A stretch of DNA of 64,000 nt from Gymnogyps californianus (lineage: Eukaryota; Chordata; Aves; Accipitriformes; Cathartidae), in the NCBI RefSeq assembly GCF_018139145.2, contig NC_059472.1, positions 101,568,877-101,632,876 of the forward strand, written 5' to 3'. Of this stretch, positions 22,721-35,185 are shown one piece after another. Under the pieces are notes generated by a model that worked only from the letters and a program-made list of their open reading frames with translations, did no database searches and had not been told where the DNA came from. Position numbers and translations under genes: made by a program. Positions within the stretch are counted from its first letter, which is position 1. Each line of letters starts with the position of its first letter.

Positions 22721-25700
22721 CAAATTTACTTGTGTTTTTGAATGCATGCAAGAGGACTGTACCTACTGCAAGGAAAAATGCTTTTCATTGATTCTTCCCC
22801 ACAGTGAGTAACTAGCAAGTATCATCCTTTAAAAGCAACTGATACTGATCCCTGTTCTCCTAAATTCTGCTGCTACATTAATTAGCTATGATAACTAAAA
22901 CACTAAAGAGCAGTTATGTATCTCCCTGACCAAATGCACAAAAAAGAGAGTTATGTAGCTGTCAGTCTGCAATAACAGAAGTGCTCTAAGGTGCTTAGAG
23001 CCAAACGATTCTATTATGAGTCCTAGTGCTGTATTTCTGACTCCATCCACAAGCCTCAAGCAAAGAAAATCTAAAAGCTTGTGCAGCATACATTAAACCA
23101 CCACTCTGCTACTTTCTTCTTTCCATGACTTTATTGAAAATACACTCCTGTTTGAATTAAAGTAGATATATATGTCATCAGAGTCTCAGTTATCAAAGAT
23201 GAGCAGTCAATAGAACTTCTGAATGCCATAATTTCACCCTCTGATTCAAATGCAAGAACATATTTTCCTATTTCATGTGGCTTTAGGCCAGTTTACATGC
23301 ACTAACTTAAAGCTCCCATTTAGATGCTGTGCCAACAAGATAAGAACTCTGACCCTGCAGAGTTTTGGAAGAGGGGACTAAGTCAGGTTGCACTACCTTC
23401 CCTTCCGGCTCACTTTGGAATAGTTTCCCTGTTTTCCTCCATTAGAGAGATCCATCTCTTTCTCTCACTTCTCAGCCTGCAAAGCAACGCCCTTCCCTCT
23501 GGTGTGGAAAGGGTAGATACCCCTGCAGCCTTGGCAACTTGTCAGCCTTACCTTACTTGCCATATCTTGTATGTAAAAAGTTTTTTGCCATTATTTTAGG
23601 ACAGGTTCTCCACTCCCTTTGTTGTTAGTGCTAAGGGTCAAAATCCAGCCAGTGATGCTCAAGCCTATGATGACTTCTCTACTCCTAGGCCGATGGCTCA
23701 GAGATACTAGCAAAGATAAAGATCCAGATTCGAATTTTCTATAGGAATCACTGAATTAGCAATGATTCTATTTTTTTTCTATGCCTCTCAACGGGTTGGA
23801 TCAGAAAAAAACTTTTGTCTGGACGATTCCCAATTTATGTGTATCTCCTTACAGAACAGATATCATTATTGCTGTGACACTTATGTTGCACATTTTTCTG
23901 TATTATGTTCAGTTGTAAATGGCCTAAAAAATTGAAAAGACATTTACTTTTTTTTTTTTTTTAGATGAGTTACTTTTTAAGAACTCCTGAGTAATATTAA
24001 TATCCTTAGTAAAGGACAAAGTGGTGAGCTGCAGACCTAAGTCACCCTCTGGGGATATGACTACTTGCCTTTTTTCTTTGCTAAAAATCTGTGCACTTTT
24101 CAAACTGAAGGTTACATTAACATTACACAGAGAAAGTCAATTAATTTAACAAATTATCAATTTGTGGAGTTTCTTGAACATGCAGTAACATGCACACAAA
24201 GCAGCTCTTTGTGATCCCACAGATGTCCTGTCCTCAGTGCACAGCTTCATTAATCATGTGCTATGCATGTTATTGTCTAAATTGCAGTGCCATTTGAGAC
24301 AGGGAAAACATTGGGAAAGAAACGTTGCTTACCCTTTGCACACCAGTAAAGATTACAAATAAGCAGGGGGTTTAAAAAGACTGTCAAGTGAGTCAGTGCT
24401 GTGAAGATTTGATTGTATTCTTAAAACTGCTGTGATTCACCCAACCAAAATTTCTTTTATGTTGGTTTATGTATTTCTAGAGCAAAACTGAGCATACCCA
24501 GCACTATGTATCCAGTTCATGCAAGAAAAGCTGAAATCTGTAGTTACATCCCAAGAGCGGGAAGGCAAAAGTTTGCCCCTAGGTTTGGGTTATGCCTCTA
24601 GGAAATCTAGAAAATGCTACTATAGTTAGTGTGATTCTGTTACAGTGATGCTGCACAACACAATCTCTACCCCTAGTGCAATATTGACACAGGCATTGGA
24701 CTAAATTTGCCCCCTCCCTAAATGGTGAATGAAACTCAGCCAGGCCAGAAGTACTAATTCACACAGATTTTTGCCATATCTGTATTCTAATGACCACTGC
24801 TGGCTGCGGTCTTCATTTTCTTACGCTAGATAAACGTATAAACAGCTGGCTATATATAAAAATCATGTGTGAGCTGTACTTTGAGAGAGCCTTAGTAATT
24901 TGATATGAAGTGTGAGGACCCTGTTGGCCTAATCCAAGGATATCTGTTGCTTGAGGCTAGGACCTTCTCTGCAGCACCAAGCTAGATGTCAGCACTTAAA
25001 TAGCAGAGACTGCAGCTTAAAATGCTTCCCTTCCAACTATGTCCCTAGCAGTCATCAATCACTTGACTTGAATACTTCGAAATGGACTGTTGTCTAATAT
25101 ATCGCGTCAGAAATTCTTCGTAAAGCCTTTCTCAAATGTAATTCACATATTCCATGATTCACAGATTCCATTATTTCTTTGCCTAGTTACCTATAACCAC
25201 TTAATTTAATGATGGACACAATCTGACAAATATAGGAAGGGTCACATTTTTATCTCTAAGAAGGTGATGAGCAGTTTACAGTTTGAAGGACAGGTATAAT
25301 TCAGAGACCTCAAGAGCAGAGGATAGCATGTATTTCCTCAACTTACTGATATGTATGTAAATACTCCAAAAAACATCTGCCATTAAAAATGTTTGGATTC
25401 CTCATACAATAGAGAAAAAAAAAGACAAATAAACTAATGAAATGAGGATATTAGCAAACAAAAATCCTAAGCAAAACTAAGAAAAAGGCCGCTAAGAAGG
25501 GGTTAAAGAGAGAGAAGTCACAGATGTGGACAGAAAGACCTCTCATTCAATGCAACCATAAAATCAGTCTCATAGATATCCTTAGGGAAGGAATGCTACA
25601 ATTAGGTTCCTTGATCTGGAAAGGCCTACTTGTTACTTCAATCAAGATAAAAAGTAAGGTCAGAAAGCAAAAAAAGTTGTTTGAAATCAACTGTTTTGTT

Positions 25701-25781
25701 GGGTTAGAGGGTGAGGGAAAGTCATTCAGCCACTTCAGGCTCGACGATGGAAGTGACTGCACTGTCACTTCAACGCTCCCT
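22721..25781. other. Unique AT-rich DNA, nothing recognised
   Basis: No transposon or exon recognised. A T15 run lies at 23948-23962. Open frames are all below 95 codons. Confidence 0.4.
23948..23962. repeat. Poly-T run of 15
   Basis: Pure T15 tract. Confidence 0.9.
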
Positions 25782-25931
25782 TCAGTCTGATGCCTTATCA
25801 GAAGTTGACACAAATTCACCAAGATTTTGTGCTGCTGATATTATTGCTTCTGTACTGTACAGAGCGTGAGCAACCAAACAGTGCAACTGTAGATCATATC
25901 CCTGTAATCTTGCTAATGATTCATGCAATCC
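25782..25931 (-). CDS. Orphan exon-like open frame, unknown product (possible terminal exon)
   Basis: On the minus strand a strong splice-acceptor-like sequence (a run of about 17 pyrimidines then TTTTCAG, with a branch-point-like TTTTAAC just upstream) ends at 25932. From 25931 a frame opens at once in phase 0: 49 codons, then TGA. The peptide begins GLHESL, contains LQGYDLQLHCLVAHALYSTE and ends DKASD. It is leucine- and alanine-rich and looks helical. Codon choice is ordinary. I do not recognise the family. There is no AATAAA within the next few hundred bases on that strand and no convincing upstream exon in the window. A GGTGAA donor-like site inside the frame means it could also be an internal or non-coding exon. 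Chance is a real possibility: open frames also exist on the opposite strand nearby. Confidence 0.2.
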   Translation of the reverse strand, partial: GLHESLARLQGYDLQLHCLVAHALYSTEAIISAAQNLGEFVSTSDKASD

Positions 25932-26060
25932 CTGAAAAGGGAGAGGGGGAGAGTTAAAATGGACTCTCACTCCCTGCCAACAGCTCAGAGCACTGCAAAC
26001 TGGAGTTACGGTACCTGTTGTTGAAGAAGCGGTCATGTACCCTTTAGTCCTCTGAGGCAT

Positions 26061-27402
26061 TCAGAAGAACACACATGAAGCCCCTGTGAGAAGACAGGTA
26101 GATATGCAAAGGTACATTTGTAGGAGGCTTCTAGTAAAGCTGTGTGTCTAAAATATAAAAACATCAGGCAATTTTAACACTGCAGCTCCATGTGTGCAAG
26201 AGGGGTTTGTGCATATCGCAAGTGCCACAAATCCATGGACTTGTCTCTGGATGCTACGTTTAACCTGTTCGTGGAGGAGAAGGAGCATGAGTTAAAAACA
26301 TGTTGCCTGTAGGATCTATGTAGACCATAGCGATCCAGAAAGCTACACATTTCTTCTTTTTCAAGGACTGTTAATGGAATTAGAGCTGAAACCTTTGTTT
26401 TTACAAATACGATATTTGCCAAAGAAATCCAGTGTGTAGGCTTATTTTACTGCTTACTAAATTAGAACAGATATTGTATCATGAAATGAAATGTACTAAA
26501 TCTGAACTGTTTTGTTGTAACATATTCAGATCTTAGTGAATTTTCATTTTCAAATGTTTAACATTTTGAATATGGGGTCTTTTTTTTAAGGCTAAAAGTT
26601 ATAAGTTAGATAACCTGGAAAGAAAATGTTTCATGTCAGGTCAAATTAAATTTGGGGGGTTGAATTTTTGACTACTGAGCAAATAATGTGTCTTTCACAC
26701 AATCGTGAAAGACACTTAATTTGCTTTTTAAAAACTTTTTGTATGGTCTTGTATGGAATGTTTAAAAAGTCTCCAGAAAGGAGACAAAGCTGAAACTTAA
26801 CTACAGGAGAAAGTTTGTTTGCAGTTGTTTTTCTTAATACATTGCTCCCATTTTCTCTGTTCTGTTTCCACACAATAATACCACTTGAGAAATGATATGT
26901 AAGAAAGAGTGAACACGAAATATGTAGTTTTTGTAGAGTACATTCTCTCCACAGCTTACATGACAAAATGTCTGAATAAAAATACATGTATAAAAGGAAC
27001 ACAATGCTTTTCCCTCTTATTTTAAAAAACTATAAAGTAAGAATGACTTTTCACACACAAAATTTCACAAAAATATTTTCATTTCTTAGCCAATGAACTG
27101 AATGAAATCCTCTAAAAATTACATTAAAGTTTCTTTAACCTCTTAAAATTCATTTGACAACTTCTATTTGTTCGTGTCCCTAAATTAGTTTTCAGCTGTC
27201 ATTTTAGCCACGTGGAACACAGGAAATCAATGTCCACGTATTTCAAGCCTCAAACATGTGCGTAGAAAACACAACAAGCCAGCCTGGAACAGTAAACAGC
27301 TTTCCAACACAGCACCATGCCCACCTTGTACTCACACATTTTTTCCTATGGATTCAGGAGTATAAGATAAAATATGACAGAGCTACAACTCGAGGCGGAG
27401 GC
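26061..27402. other. Unique AT-rich DNA, nothing recognised
   Basis: Two minus-strand frames (26174-26422, 26646-27002) show no domain or paired splice sites. No repeat family recognised. Confidence 0.4.
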
Positions 27403-27420
27403 GGGGGGGGGGGGGGGGGG
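27403..27420. repeat. Poly-G run of 18
   Basis: Pure G18, followed by CAGGGGCAG and then CCAAA/CCAAAA words (27433-27453). G-quadruplex potential is high, and this is a likely assembly or sequencing weak point. The glycine-rich frames across it are artefacts. Confidence 0.95.
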
Positions 27421-28569
27421 CAGGGGCAGAAAACCAAACCAAAACCAAAAAAACCCCTGCATCAAAACCTTTAATGCTTTAAGTAAATGGGCACCCATTA
27501 AGTATAATGTTTCTGAGCTAAATACTACAGGGAAGAAAATGTTAGGCATTGCTTTGCAATTTGCCAGATGTTTCCAGATTATTTTTCTCTTTCCCTCACA
27601 GTCAAGTTAATAATTTTCAATAGGCCACCCTGCAATGAAAAGTAAAAGTAACTTCTTTAGGCAGCTGCTTTGCATAAAGTGTTTGCTTTCATGGACTATT
27701 GTGCAGGCAGGAGATACTGGAAAGTAATAACAGAAAAAAAGGGGGAGGGAGTATGTGCTCACCTTCCTCCCCCTTAGCATTTCCTCATCCCCCCAAAAAA
27801 CAAAAGATAAAAAGCTTTGTTGAAATGTTAGGGGAGGCTAAACCAAAATCCATCGATGACATCAAGAAGCCAACTTGAGCTAGTGTGAAATATTGTCACC
27901 TCATTTTCCTTTACAGCAGTTAATAACTCTGTGAGTAGGGATACTGTCTAAACAGGCCTTAACATGTAAATAATGACTAAGTGATAGGACAGTTCAGAAA
28001 CAGAATATGCAACGAAGGGAGAAAAAAGCACAGTGAGAGTGACTTAGCTCAGAGTATAGGAACACACCCAGGTCCACTTGCTAATTGACTTCTTTTATAT
28101 TTTTAAATAATTGTATTAGTTGTCCTCCAACTGCTTGAAAAAATATTCCATAGCCACAGATTACACATGGAGAGATTTGAGACAACTCAGCTGGCAAACA
28201 CATTTCTTTCTGGGAAAACCCCCACATACATGAATATAAAAAATGCAGACATAATTCTAGTGTTGAAAACCTCCTCAGTTTTTATTGCATAATTATTGTT
28301 TTTAAGTAATCAGATTTTAAAAGACCCCTTGCCAAAAATATGATTTTATGGTAAAATAATGGGTTTTAAATTAGGCATAGGGAGTCCTCAGTACAACTGA
28401 GAATTTTAATGCTCATGATCGTCTACTTTTCTAGTGTCTCAGACATCTGCTATATCTTTGGAAAGCTGTCATTATTATGAGATTTTCATGACTTTATCTA
28501 CTGAATCCAGCTTTTAAGATCATAGATGTCATATAGTACTCTGACTTATAAATACCAAAGAATGTTTAC
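27421..28569. other. Unique AT-rich DNA, nothing recognised
   Basis: No exon or transposon recognised. Contains short A and G runs only. Confidence 0.4.
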
Positions 28570-28676
28570 TACATATACAGTAATTGCCATACACAAGCAA
28601 ACACAGATGCTCATACATGTATCTAGAGATACATATGAGACATACATACACAAATGTACTTATACATACATATACT
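28570..28676. repeat. ACATA-rich low-complexity tract
   Basis: Degenerate ACATAC/ATACAT words, probably an eroded CA/TA microsatellite, ending at a G-rich TTGGGGGGGTGG. Confidence 0.7.
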
Positions 28677-28932
28677 TGGGGGGGTGGCATTAGCTAGTGG
28701 ACATATAACACATTGGATTCAATTACATCTCTGAATTTAATTATAGTCTCTTCTGTAGACAGGTTTTGAATATGATCCCATGACCCCGACTCAAAAGAAG
28801 AAATAATTCTGTTAATACAGAGAAAGTTGTACAAAATTTATTGACATATACTACAAAACTATGAAGTATTGAGTCAGTAAGACAGAAACAGAATTTCTAG
28901 AGGCTCCAGTGGCTACTGCTGGATGGTAATTT

Positions 28933-28982
28933 TGTATTAATTTTATATTAATTATTAATTATGTATTAAATTTTATATTAAA
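28933..28982. repeat. AT-rich tandem duplication, unit about 29 bp
   Basis: TGTATTAATTTTATATTAA is repeated about 29 bases later with a one-base insertion. Confidence 0.75.
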
Positions 28983-31900
28983 TGCATCATATTGAGGCAT
29001 AGATACGTGCATTTTTCTTGAAATCAAGACACATATATTATCCCAAACAGGTTTTGAGTTTTAGGAAGGTTGGGAATGTGAGCTTCACAGCTAAAGCACA
29101 GCTCTAATATTTTTGATATGTCAGTGAATAGTAGACTTGTTTTCTTACAGACCATTTGGCTGGGCTTTTTGCTTTTCAGTACAGCTCTTGTGCTTTGCTT
29201 TTAAAGGTTCAGCTCTCCCCATACCTGTTGTGTTATTACAAACATTGCAGAACTGAGAAGCGAGCATCAGCTCAGGCCTCCCGCCCTTTCTGTCCCTCCC
29301 CCTACTGCCACACTCATGTCTACGTAAGCAAGTGGCGACAAGACCCAGGGGTCGGCCCAGCTGCCTAAATACCTACCGTCGTGAAGGTCCACTTGAGAGC
29401 ATCTTGTGCATCTCCAGCTGCCTCTGCAGGAGGCAGGCTCTTGTGTTGTGCTGGCCAGCCCTCTGCCAACACCTGAGACACCCCACTGTGTAGATGCCTA
29501 TATTGAAGCAATCGAATCGAGCAAACTGAATCAGCCAGGCCTAAGGGGGCACAGAAACAGCCTTGGGGGGTTGGCCAGCTTTTGCTGCAGCTTGCATGGC
29601 TACTGCCTTACCGAACCTGGAAGCAGCAACCTGCCACCAAGGGACGCAGCACCCAGGGAGAGCACTGGGGACAGGTCTTCAAAAAAGTAATCGATTTTCA
29701 GCTCTTGCCACTCGTTTTGGGTTCATTTAAATTGCCCAAGTTTCTAGTTTTTAATCCCAATGAAGTGACTTCTTGGGGGGGGGGGGTGTATAGGAACCTT
29801 TTGGTCTTCCTTGTGGCACTGAGTCTCGGAAAAGGTCTGGGCACATCCCCATGGCCCAGCTAGAGCTGAATGGGCTTTCAACCTTTGTATACTTGGGAAC
29901 CTTGGAACATTTTCCAGTGGAAGTGTAGGTCAGTGGGAATGAGTATAAGCCTCCTCATTACTTTCTGCAGATCTCTCCTAGAAGGGGTGCATGAATGAGC
30001 ATTTGAAAATGACTGTGCTTTATCCCTTTTATCACACAGCCACCACAATTTACTTACTCCCTGGCGGAGACTCCAAGCTGTCTGCCTCCATAAATCAGCA
30101 GTAGTCGCCTTAGCCTTCTCCCAGAGGGTTCAGGTTGAGGTGCATGCAGGTTGGGATGATTCATGGAAACTTTGACAGCCCCCTTAAGGATTTTTTTATG
30201 ACTTGATAAATGCACAGATGTGCCAAGTTTTTTTAGCTGAATGATACTTGGATGTTTGCTGCTGAGTGATTATACTTTGATATAAATGTCCAGTCTGTAA
30301 AAAATGTGCATTTTTCAGGATATATTAACAAATGTAGCTCTTGCTTAAGACCACTGTCGTATGTTTTTGCCTCTTTAATCTTAAAAGTAACATATGGACT
30401 AGAGCCTAGCATTCGTCAAACTGACGTGGGAACAGACCAGACATTTATAAATCTAGTCCATAAGCACATTTTCTCATGTTTGGTTTAATCTGATTGCAAT
30501 TATATTGTGTTGGGAGAAAAACAGTAGGAGCAATACCCCAGCACCTAGGCGGGGCTAAGATCTGAGTGGCTCTGAAAAGGCGAGGTAGAGACCCTTGCAT
30601 TTGGCAGAGCTATATGGACAAATTTTACACCAAACAAGCAACCTGATAAGCATGTGTTCCTCCCCCCCACCCCACATGCTTCACGCACACTCATGTACAC
30701 AGCATGTTTCCAACGTACCCATTACACCAGGAGCTGCCGAAAAGGGACAAGTGAGAATCAGGACACATCTATGGGCTGTGAAGAGGAAGGCTGTGGCACA
30801 GACACCCCGCCGGCCAAGCTGTGCAGCGTGAGGCTCAGCGATAATGTGCAGACTCATCCAGGGTGTTTGGATGCTTACTCTGACAACAGTAAAACCCCTA
30901 AGTCACAGTGGCTAATTTTAACCTGAAGGATGTCAGACACCAGCTTTGCAGCAGGATGGGCCACTGCCCCACACCTTACCTCTCCCCTTGGCACCCTGGC
31001 TTCCCTGGAAAGATGTGGAGGTTTGCAGGCCAGGTGGGAGCCCCGCTGTGCTCCTGCTAGCATCTCGCTTTGGCACAGCCTAATCGCACACCCACAGGTC
31101 AGTGGAGACGCAGGCTCTGTTTCTTTTCAGGAACAATGAATCAAGTGAGGGAAGAAAAAAGAATCAAAAAGGAGAGGTAAGGATATTGATTTGCTAAAGA
31201 TTGGTGTTACTCAGAGCCCGAGCTGGGATAATAGAACCACAGGACACGTCCTTACACAAGGAGCAGCTATTCATGGCCCTCCTTGAGATGTATAGATTTA
31301 ATGGCAGCTGTATCCCCTTCTAAAACTGCCTTGTGCTACGAGATACAGTATGTACAGTAAAAATAGCACTCTCCACACAGCAGGTTTCTATTATAGGATT
31401 AACCAATTGTGCCCACATTGTAAAAACCTGCTAACGACTAACAAAGGCAAATCTCTTCAAAGCAGCGAGGCAATGAAAGAAAGTCACAAACAAAAGACTA
31501 ATGACCTAAAAATAAAATTTGAAGCTGAAGATACATCAGAAGATATTGCTTAAAAAGCTAATGGCACAAAACTGTGTCAATTATGCAACTAAACCTGACT
31601 AACTAAACTTCCATTGCTTGTTCCCATATGTCCTATGCTTCTGCATCTGTTAATGCCTATAAGATTGTAAAATGGCAGGGGGAAAGGTTGCATGTAAAGT
31701 GTGTTTATTTATGAATTCCATATTTAATGATTCTTCAGCTAAACCAGAAGGGGCACGGATGATTCTGACTGAAGTGGAAAGGTTATGTTAACAGCATTAT
31801 ACAATCCCCTGCCAGTCCCTGCAGTGACCAGAGTTTTACACAGCCCATTTAGAGTAGATAACTCTGAAATAAATTCATTTCACTCACTTCCAGATTTGAC

Positions 31901-33399
31901 CAGGTCATTCATTTAATTAAACTTCAGTAAGTATAAAAAAATATGAGTGTTGCTTTCAGTTCAAATGGTCTCATGGTATGTCCTATTTTAGCATATGGTA
32001 CCAGGCAGATTGCCAGCTCTATATGGAAGGAGAAATTCAACAATATGTTGCAATAAAGCTCTCTCCTGGCTCCCCAGTCAAAACTTACTTTCACCTAAAG
32101 TGTTCTTTCTTGCCCTTCCTTATTTCTAGGATCTTGACATAAAGTCATCAGCATTCACGCTGTAAGATTAGATTTAATGTGTTTCTAAAGCCTCCCATTA
32201 ACCTTTCAGAAAGTCTGACATTTCCTGATTCACCAGACAACTAAGTCTTTTTCTATCGGGGTAGACGGTCTCTTCTCAAATCACTTGCATGTGTCAATAA
32301 TGACTCCTTTCTTCCCCCGCGAGCCGGAGGAGAGCGGGGCCCCAGCTTCCTTGACTGAGGGGGGTTGCTTTCGCAACGGCTTGTGCACAAGCGAAAGGCA
32401 GAGATGGAGAAATGATGTTAAGCAGCCTCACAGTCAAAAGCTTCTGCAGATAGCCTCAAACCCAGACATAGGTGGATTGAGTAGTAGATAATTCTTTATT
32501 AAGGTACTGACAGAAATTTAGTCTTTCAGGATGCATATGAGCCTAAGAAAAAGCCGCTATTATTCTTGAGTTTCCATTCCTGCTGAGCCAGCACCTGTTT
32601 GCACTTTTCCCTCATTCTGGGCAAGCAAAGATTCTCACTTAGCATGTAATAAAATGTTGCTTTATTTCCCCTGTAAGCCAAACACATTGACATCATTGGG
32701 TGTGTGCCTGGTTTATGGCCTAAGGATTTGGCCTTTTATATGTACACAATTATCTAGATCACTTTTCCCCGCCCCTCCCCAGACTCAGGTCAAAACAGCA
32801 AGTCCCTCAGGTCTATTTTTTAAGTTCATATTTGTGAGTGTCATGTGTTTGCAGATCTATTTGATTTCCATGAGATATCAGGGTGCAAGCCATTCTATAC
32901 TCTTTAGACATTAATTTCTTTTGTAAAATTAGAAATGACCCAGTTTTGAATATTTGGCTAACTTACTTGTTCTGTTCTGCAACTACAAAAATAAAATATT
33001 TTCTGTAATTTAGATACCATGAAAGATCTTGACTGAGTTCACGTGCGTCCATACAGAGTGATTTATCACTTGACAATGGAGTCCCTATTGTATTATACTT
33101 TTGAGGAAGGAGAAAGGAAAGTTCGGTCTTTTGTGCTTGATATTGTGTTTCCTTCCCACAATCCAAGGTGGCTCTCAGAAACATAAATGCTTATGATTTT
33201 TCCCACAGACATGAAGGACAAGATATACCATGAGGAATTCAATGCCACAAAAGCTGACACAAAGTAATATCTTTTATACTTGCTTGGAGGCCACACACAG
33301 ATTTTTTATGCAACTCATATGTTGGTTATTGCAAAGAATTGCCTCCTTCTTTCCCCAATGTCAACACTAACTAAAAGAGTTGACAGGAAGTACTGTCTG
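28983..33399. other. Unique DNA with GC-rich patches
   Basis: GC-richer patches at about 29270-29680 and 30540-31110 explain clusters of overlapping open frames (to 94 codons) on both strands. The AT-rich frame at 31350-31553 ends in a Lys/Glu-rich peptide but has no supporting context. A G12 run lies at 29775-29786. No transposon recognised. Confidence 0.4.
29775..29786. repeat. Poly-G run of 12
   Basis: Pure G12 tract. Confidence 0.9.
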
Positions 33400-34602
33400 C
33401 TCTGTCTTATATATGCCTATATATCTATACATAGCTATACATCAATATAAATATACATTGATCTGTATCTATCAATATTGATATCTATATTGATATCAGT
33501 GTATATATATATTTATATATACATGTACATATCAATATAAATATGTATATATATCGATATCTATATATTAACAGCTCACAATAGGTATCCGTATCAGTCA
33601 GTATCCATAGATGTTGATATCTATTGATACAGACAGATATAGATATTGCTAGGCATTGATCCTTTTTGATCTGCATATTGATACCAATAGGCATCGATAC
33701 CTATTGACTTGATACCTAGTACTACCTACGGATATGAATATCTATTGATAGGTATCAATGCCTATTGACAGGAGTTGGCATCAATACCTTTTGATAATAT
33801 TAAGCATCAATAGACCTAATAGACCTATTGATAGCTATCTATATTGATTGATGCCCTACAATTGATAGGCACTGAAACCTATCAAAACCTATTTCAAAAC
33901 CTATTTTAGACATCGAAGTCTTTCGATATCAAAACCTATCAATGTCAATATGTATGGATATCTATTGATATCAATAGGCATCAATGGGGATTAGCTATCA
34001 ATATTGACAGGCATTGATACCAACCAATATTGACAGGCATCAATATCTATTAATATTGATACAAAACTGACAGCTATTGATATTGATACCTAACAATAGG
34101 CATTGATACCTATTGATAATGAAAGCTATTGTTATCTGTAGGCAAAGATAACTATTGATATCAATAGGAATTTACGGTTATATATAACTATACTTTTCAA
34201 TTTTGATAGGCATTAAGAGGCATTGATATCTATTAGTGTCTATAGCTTTCAATACTGATAGGCACAAAAAACTATCAATATTAATAAACATCAACACTTA
34301 TATCATGGGCACTGATACCTATAGATATTAATACCTATCACTAGTCATTGATAACAATTAATATTGATACCTCTCAGTAAGCATTGGTACCTTTTTCTGT
34401 CAATAGGCATTGATACCTACCAATATAGGTACCTTTCTATACCAATATGCATTGATAGGCCTCAATACCTATCATTTTGGATACCTATTGATAGGTATTG
34501 ATATCAAGAGATATTAATACAAATTGATACCTCTTGAAATCCTTACCTATTGATAGGCATCAATACCTATTAACTTTGATACGTATAGATATTGATAGGC
34601 AT
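33400..34602. repeat. Degenerate ATTGAT/ATCAAT repeat array, left arm
   Basis: About 1.2 kb made almost wholly of short words in both orientations: ATTGAT and ATCAAT, GATACC and GGTATC, GGCAT and ATGCC, CTATTG and CAATAG. A recurring unit is close to TATCAATAGGCATTGATACC, and its complement GGTATCAATGCCTATTGATA is also present. The 16-base perfect palindrome CTATTGATATCAATAG occurs at 33962-33977 and 34152-34167. The left edge grades from TATA/TATC-rich DNA (33400-33570), which suggests growth from a GATA/TATC or TA microsatellite. No open frame or known satellite name fits. The right end is the target site of the LTR insertion. Confidence 0.9.
34598..34602. repeat. Probable 5-bp target site duplication, left copy
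   Basis: GGCAT immediately before the TG start of the LTR. The right copy (35186-35190) is CGCAT, one mismatch. Because GGCAT is a common word in the array, a coincidental match is possible. Confidence 0.55.
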
Positions 34603-35185
34603 TGTCCTGGTTTCAGCTAGGATAGAGTTAATTTTCTTAGTACCTGGTGCAGTGCTGTGTTTTGGATTTAGTGTGAGAATACTGTTGATAACACACCGAT
34701 GTTTTAGCTGTTGATAAGTAGCGCTTATCTTAAGTTAAGGATTTTTTCAGTTTCCCATGCTCTGCCAGCAAGCAGGTGTACAAGAACCTGGGAGGGAGCA
34801 CAGCTAGGACAGCTGACCTGAACTAGCCAAAGGGACATTCCATACCATAGAACGTCATGCCCAGTATATAAACAGGGGAGTTGGCCGGGAGGGGCAGATT
34901 GTTGCTCAGGCATTGGTCAGTGGATGGTCAGCAATTGCAACGTTCATCACTTGTCTTTTCTTGGGTTTTATTTCTTTTTTTGTTATATTCCTTTTCATTA
35001 CAATTATTATTATTATATTATTCTTAGGTAGTAGTACATTTTATTTTACTTTAGTTATTAAGCTGTTCTTATCTCAACCCACGAGTTTTACCTTTTTTTT
35101 TTTCCCTCCTCCCCATCCCACTGGGAGGGGGGAGGGGGAAGCGGCTGCATGGTGCTTAGTTGCTGGCTGGGGTTAAACCATGACA
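34603..35185 (+). mobile_element. Solo LTR of a bird endogenous retrovirus
   Basis: A 583-bp element starting TGTCCTGGTTTCAG and ending GGTTAAACCATGACA, so it has the TG...CA ends of an LTR. It recalls an LTR family I know as abundant in bird genomes, mainly songbirds; I leave the class (ERVL or ERVK) open, although a 5-bp duplication leans to ERVL. A TATA box (TATATAAA, 34865-34872) marks the U3/R promoter, and an ATTAAG at 35057-35062 may be a worn polyadenylation signal. G-rich U5-like DNA lies near the 3' end. No internal viral region, primer-binding site or second LTR is present, so this is the remnant left after LTR-LTR recombination. The 87-codon frame at 34913-35176 is not a gene. It interrupts the repeat array and is therefore younger than it. 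Confidence 0.88.
34865..34872 (+). promoter_or_regulatory. TATA box within the solo LTR
   Basis: TATATAAA in the position expected for a retroviral U3 promoter, about 260 bases into the LTR. Whether it still drives transcription is unknown. Confidence 0.6.

Noticed and set aside
31350..31553. 67-codon frame ending in a Lys/Glu-rich peptide
   Set aside because: The AT-rich unique DNA gives such peptides by composition; no acceptor, donor or polyadenylation signal supports an exon.
34913..35176. 87-codon frame inside the LTR with a hydrophobic stretch
   Set aside because: The hydrophobic run is the translation of the LTR's TTATTATTA-type tract. LTRs of this kind do not encode proteins here.
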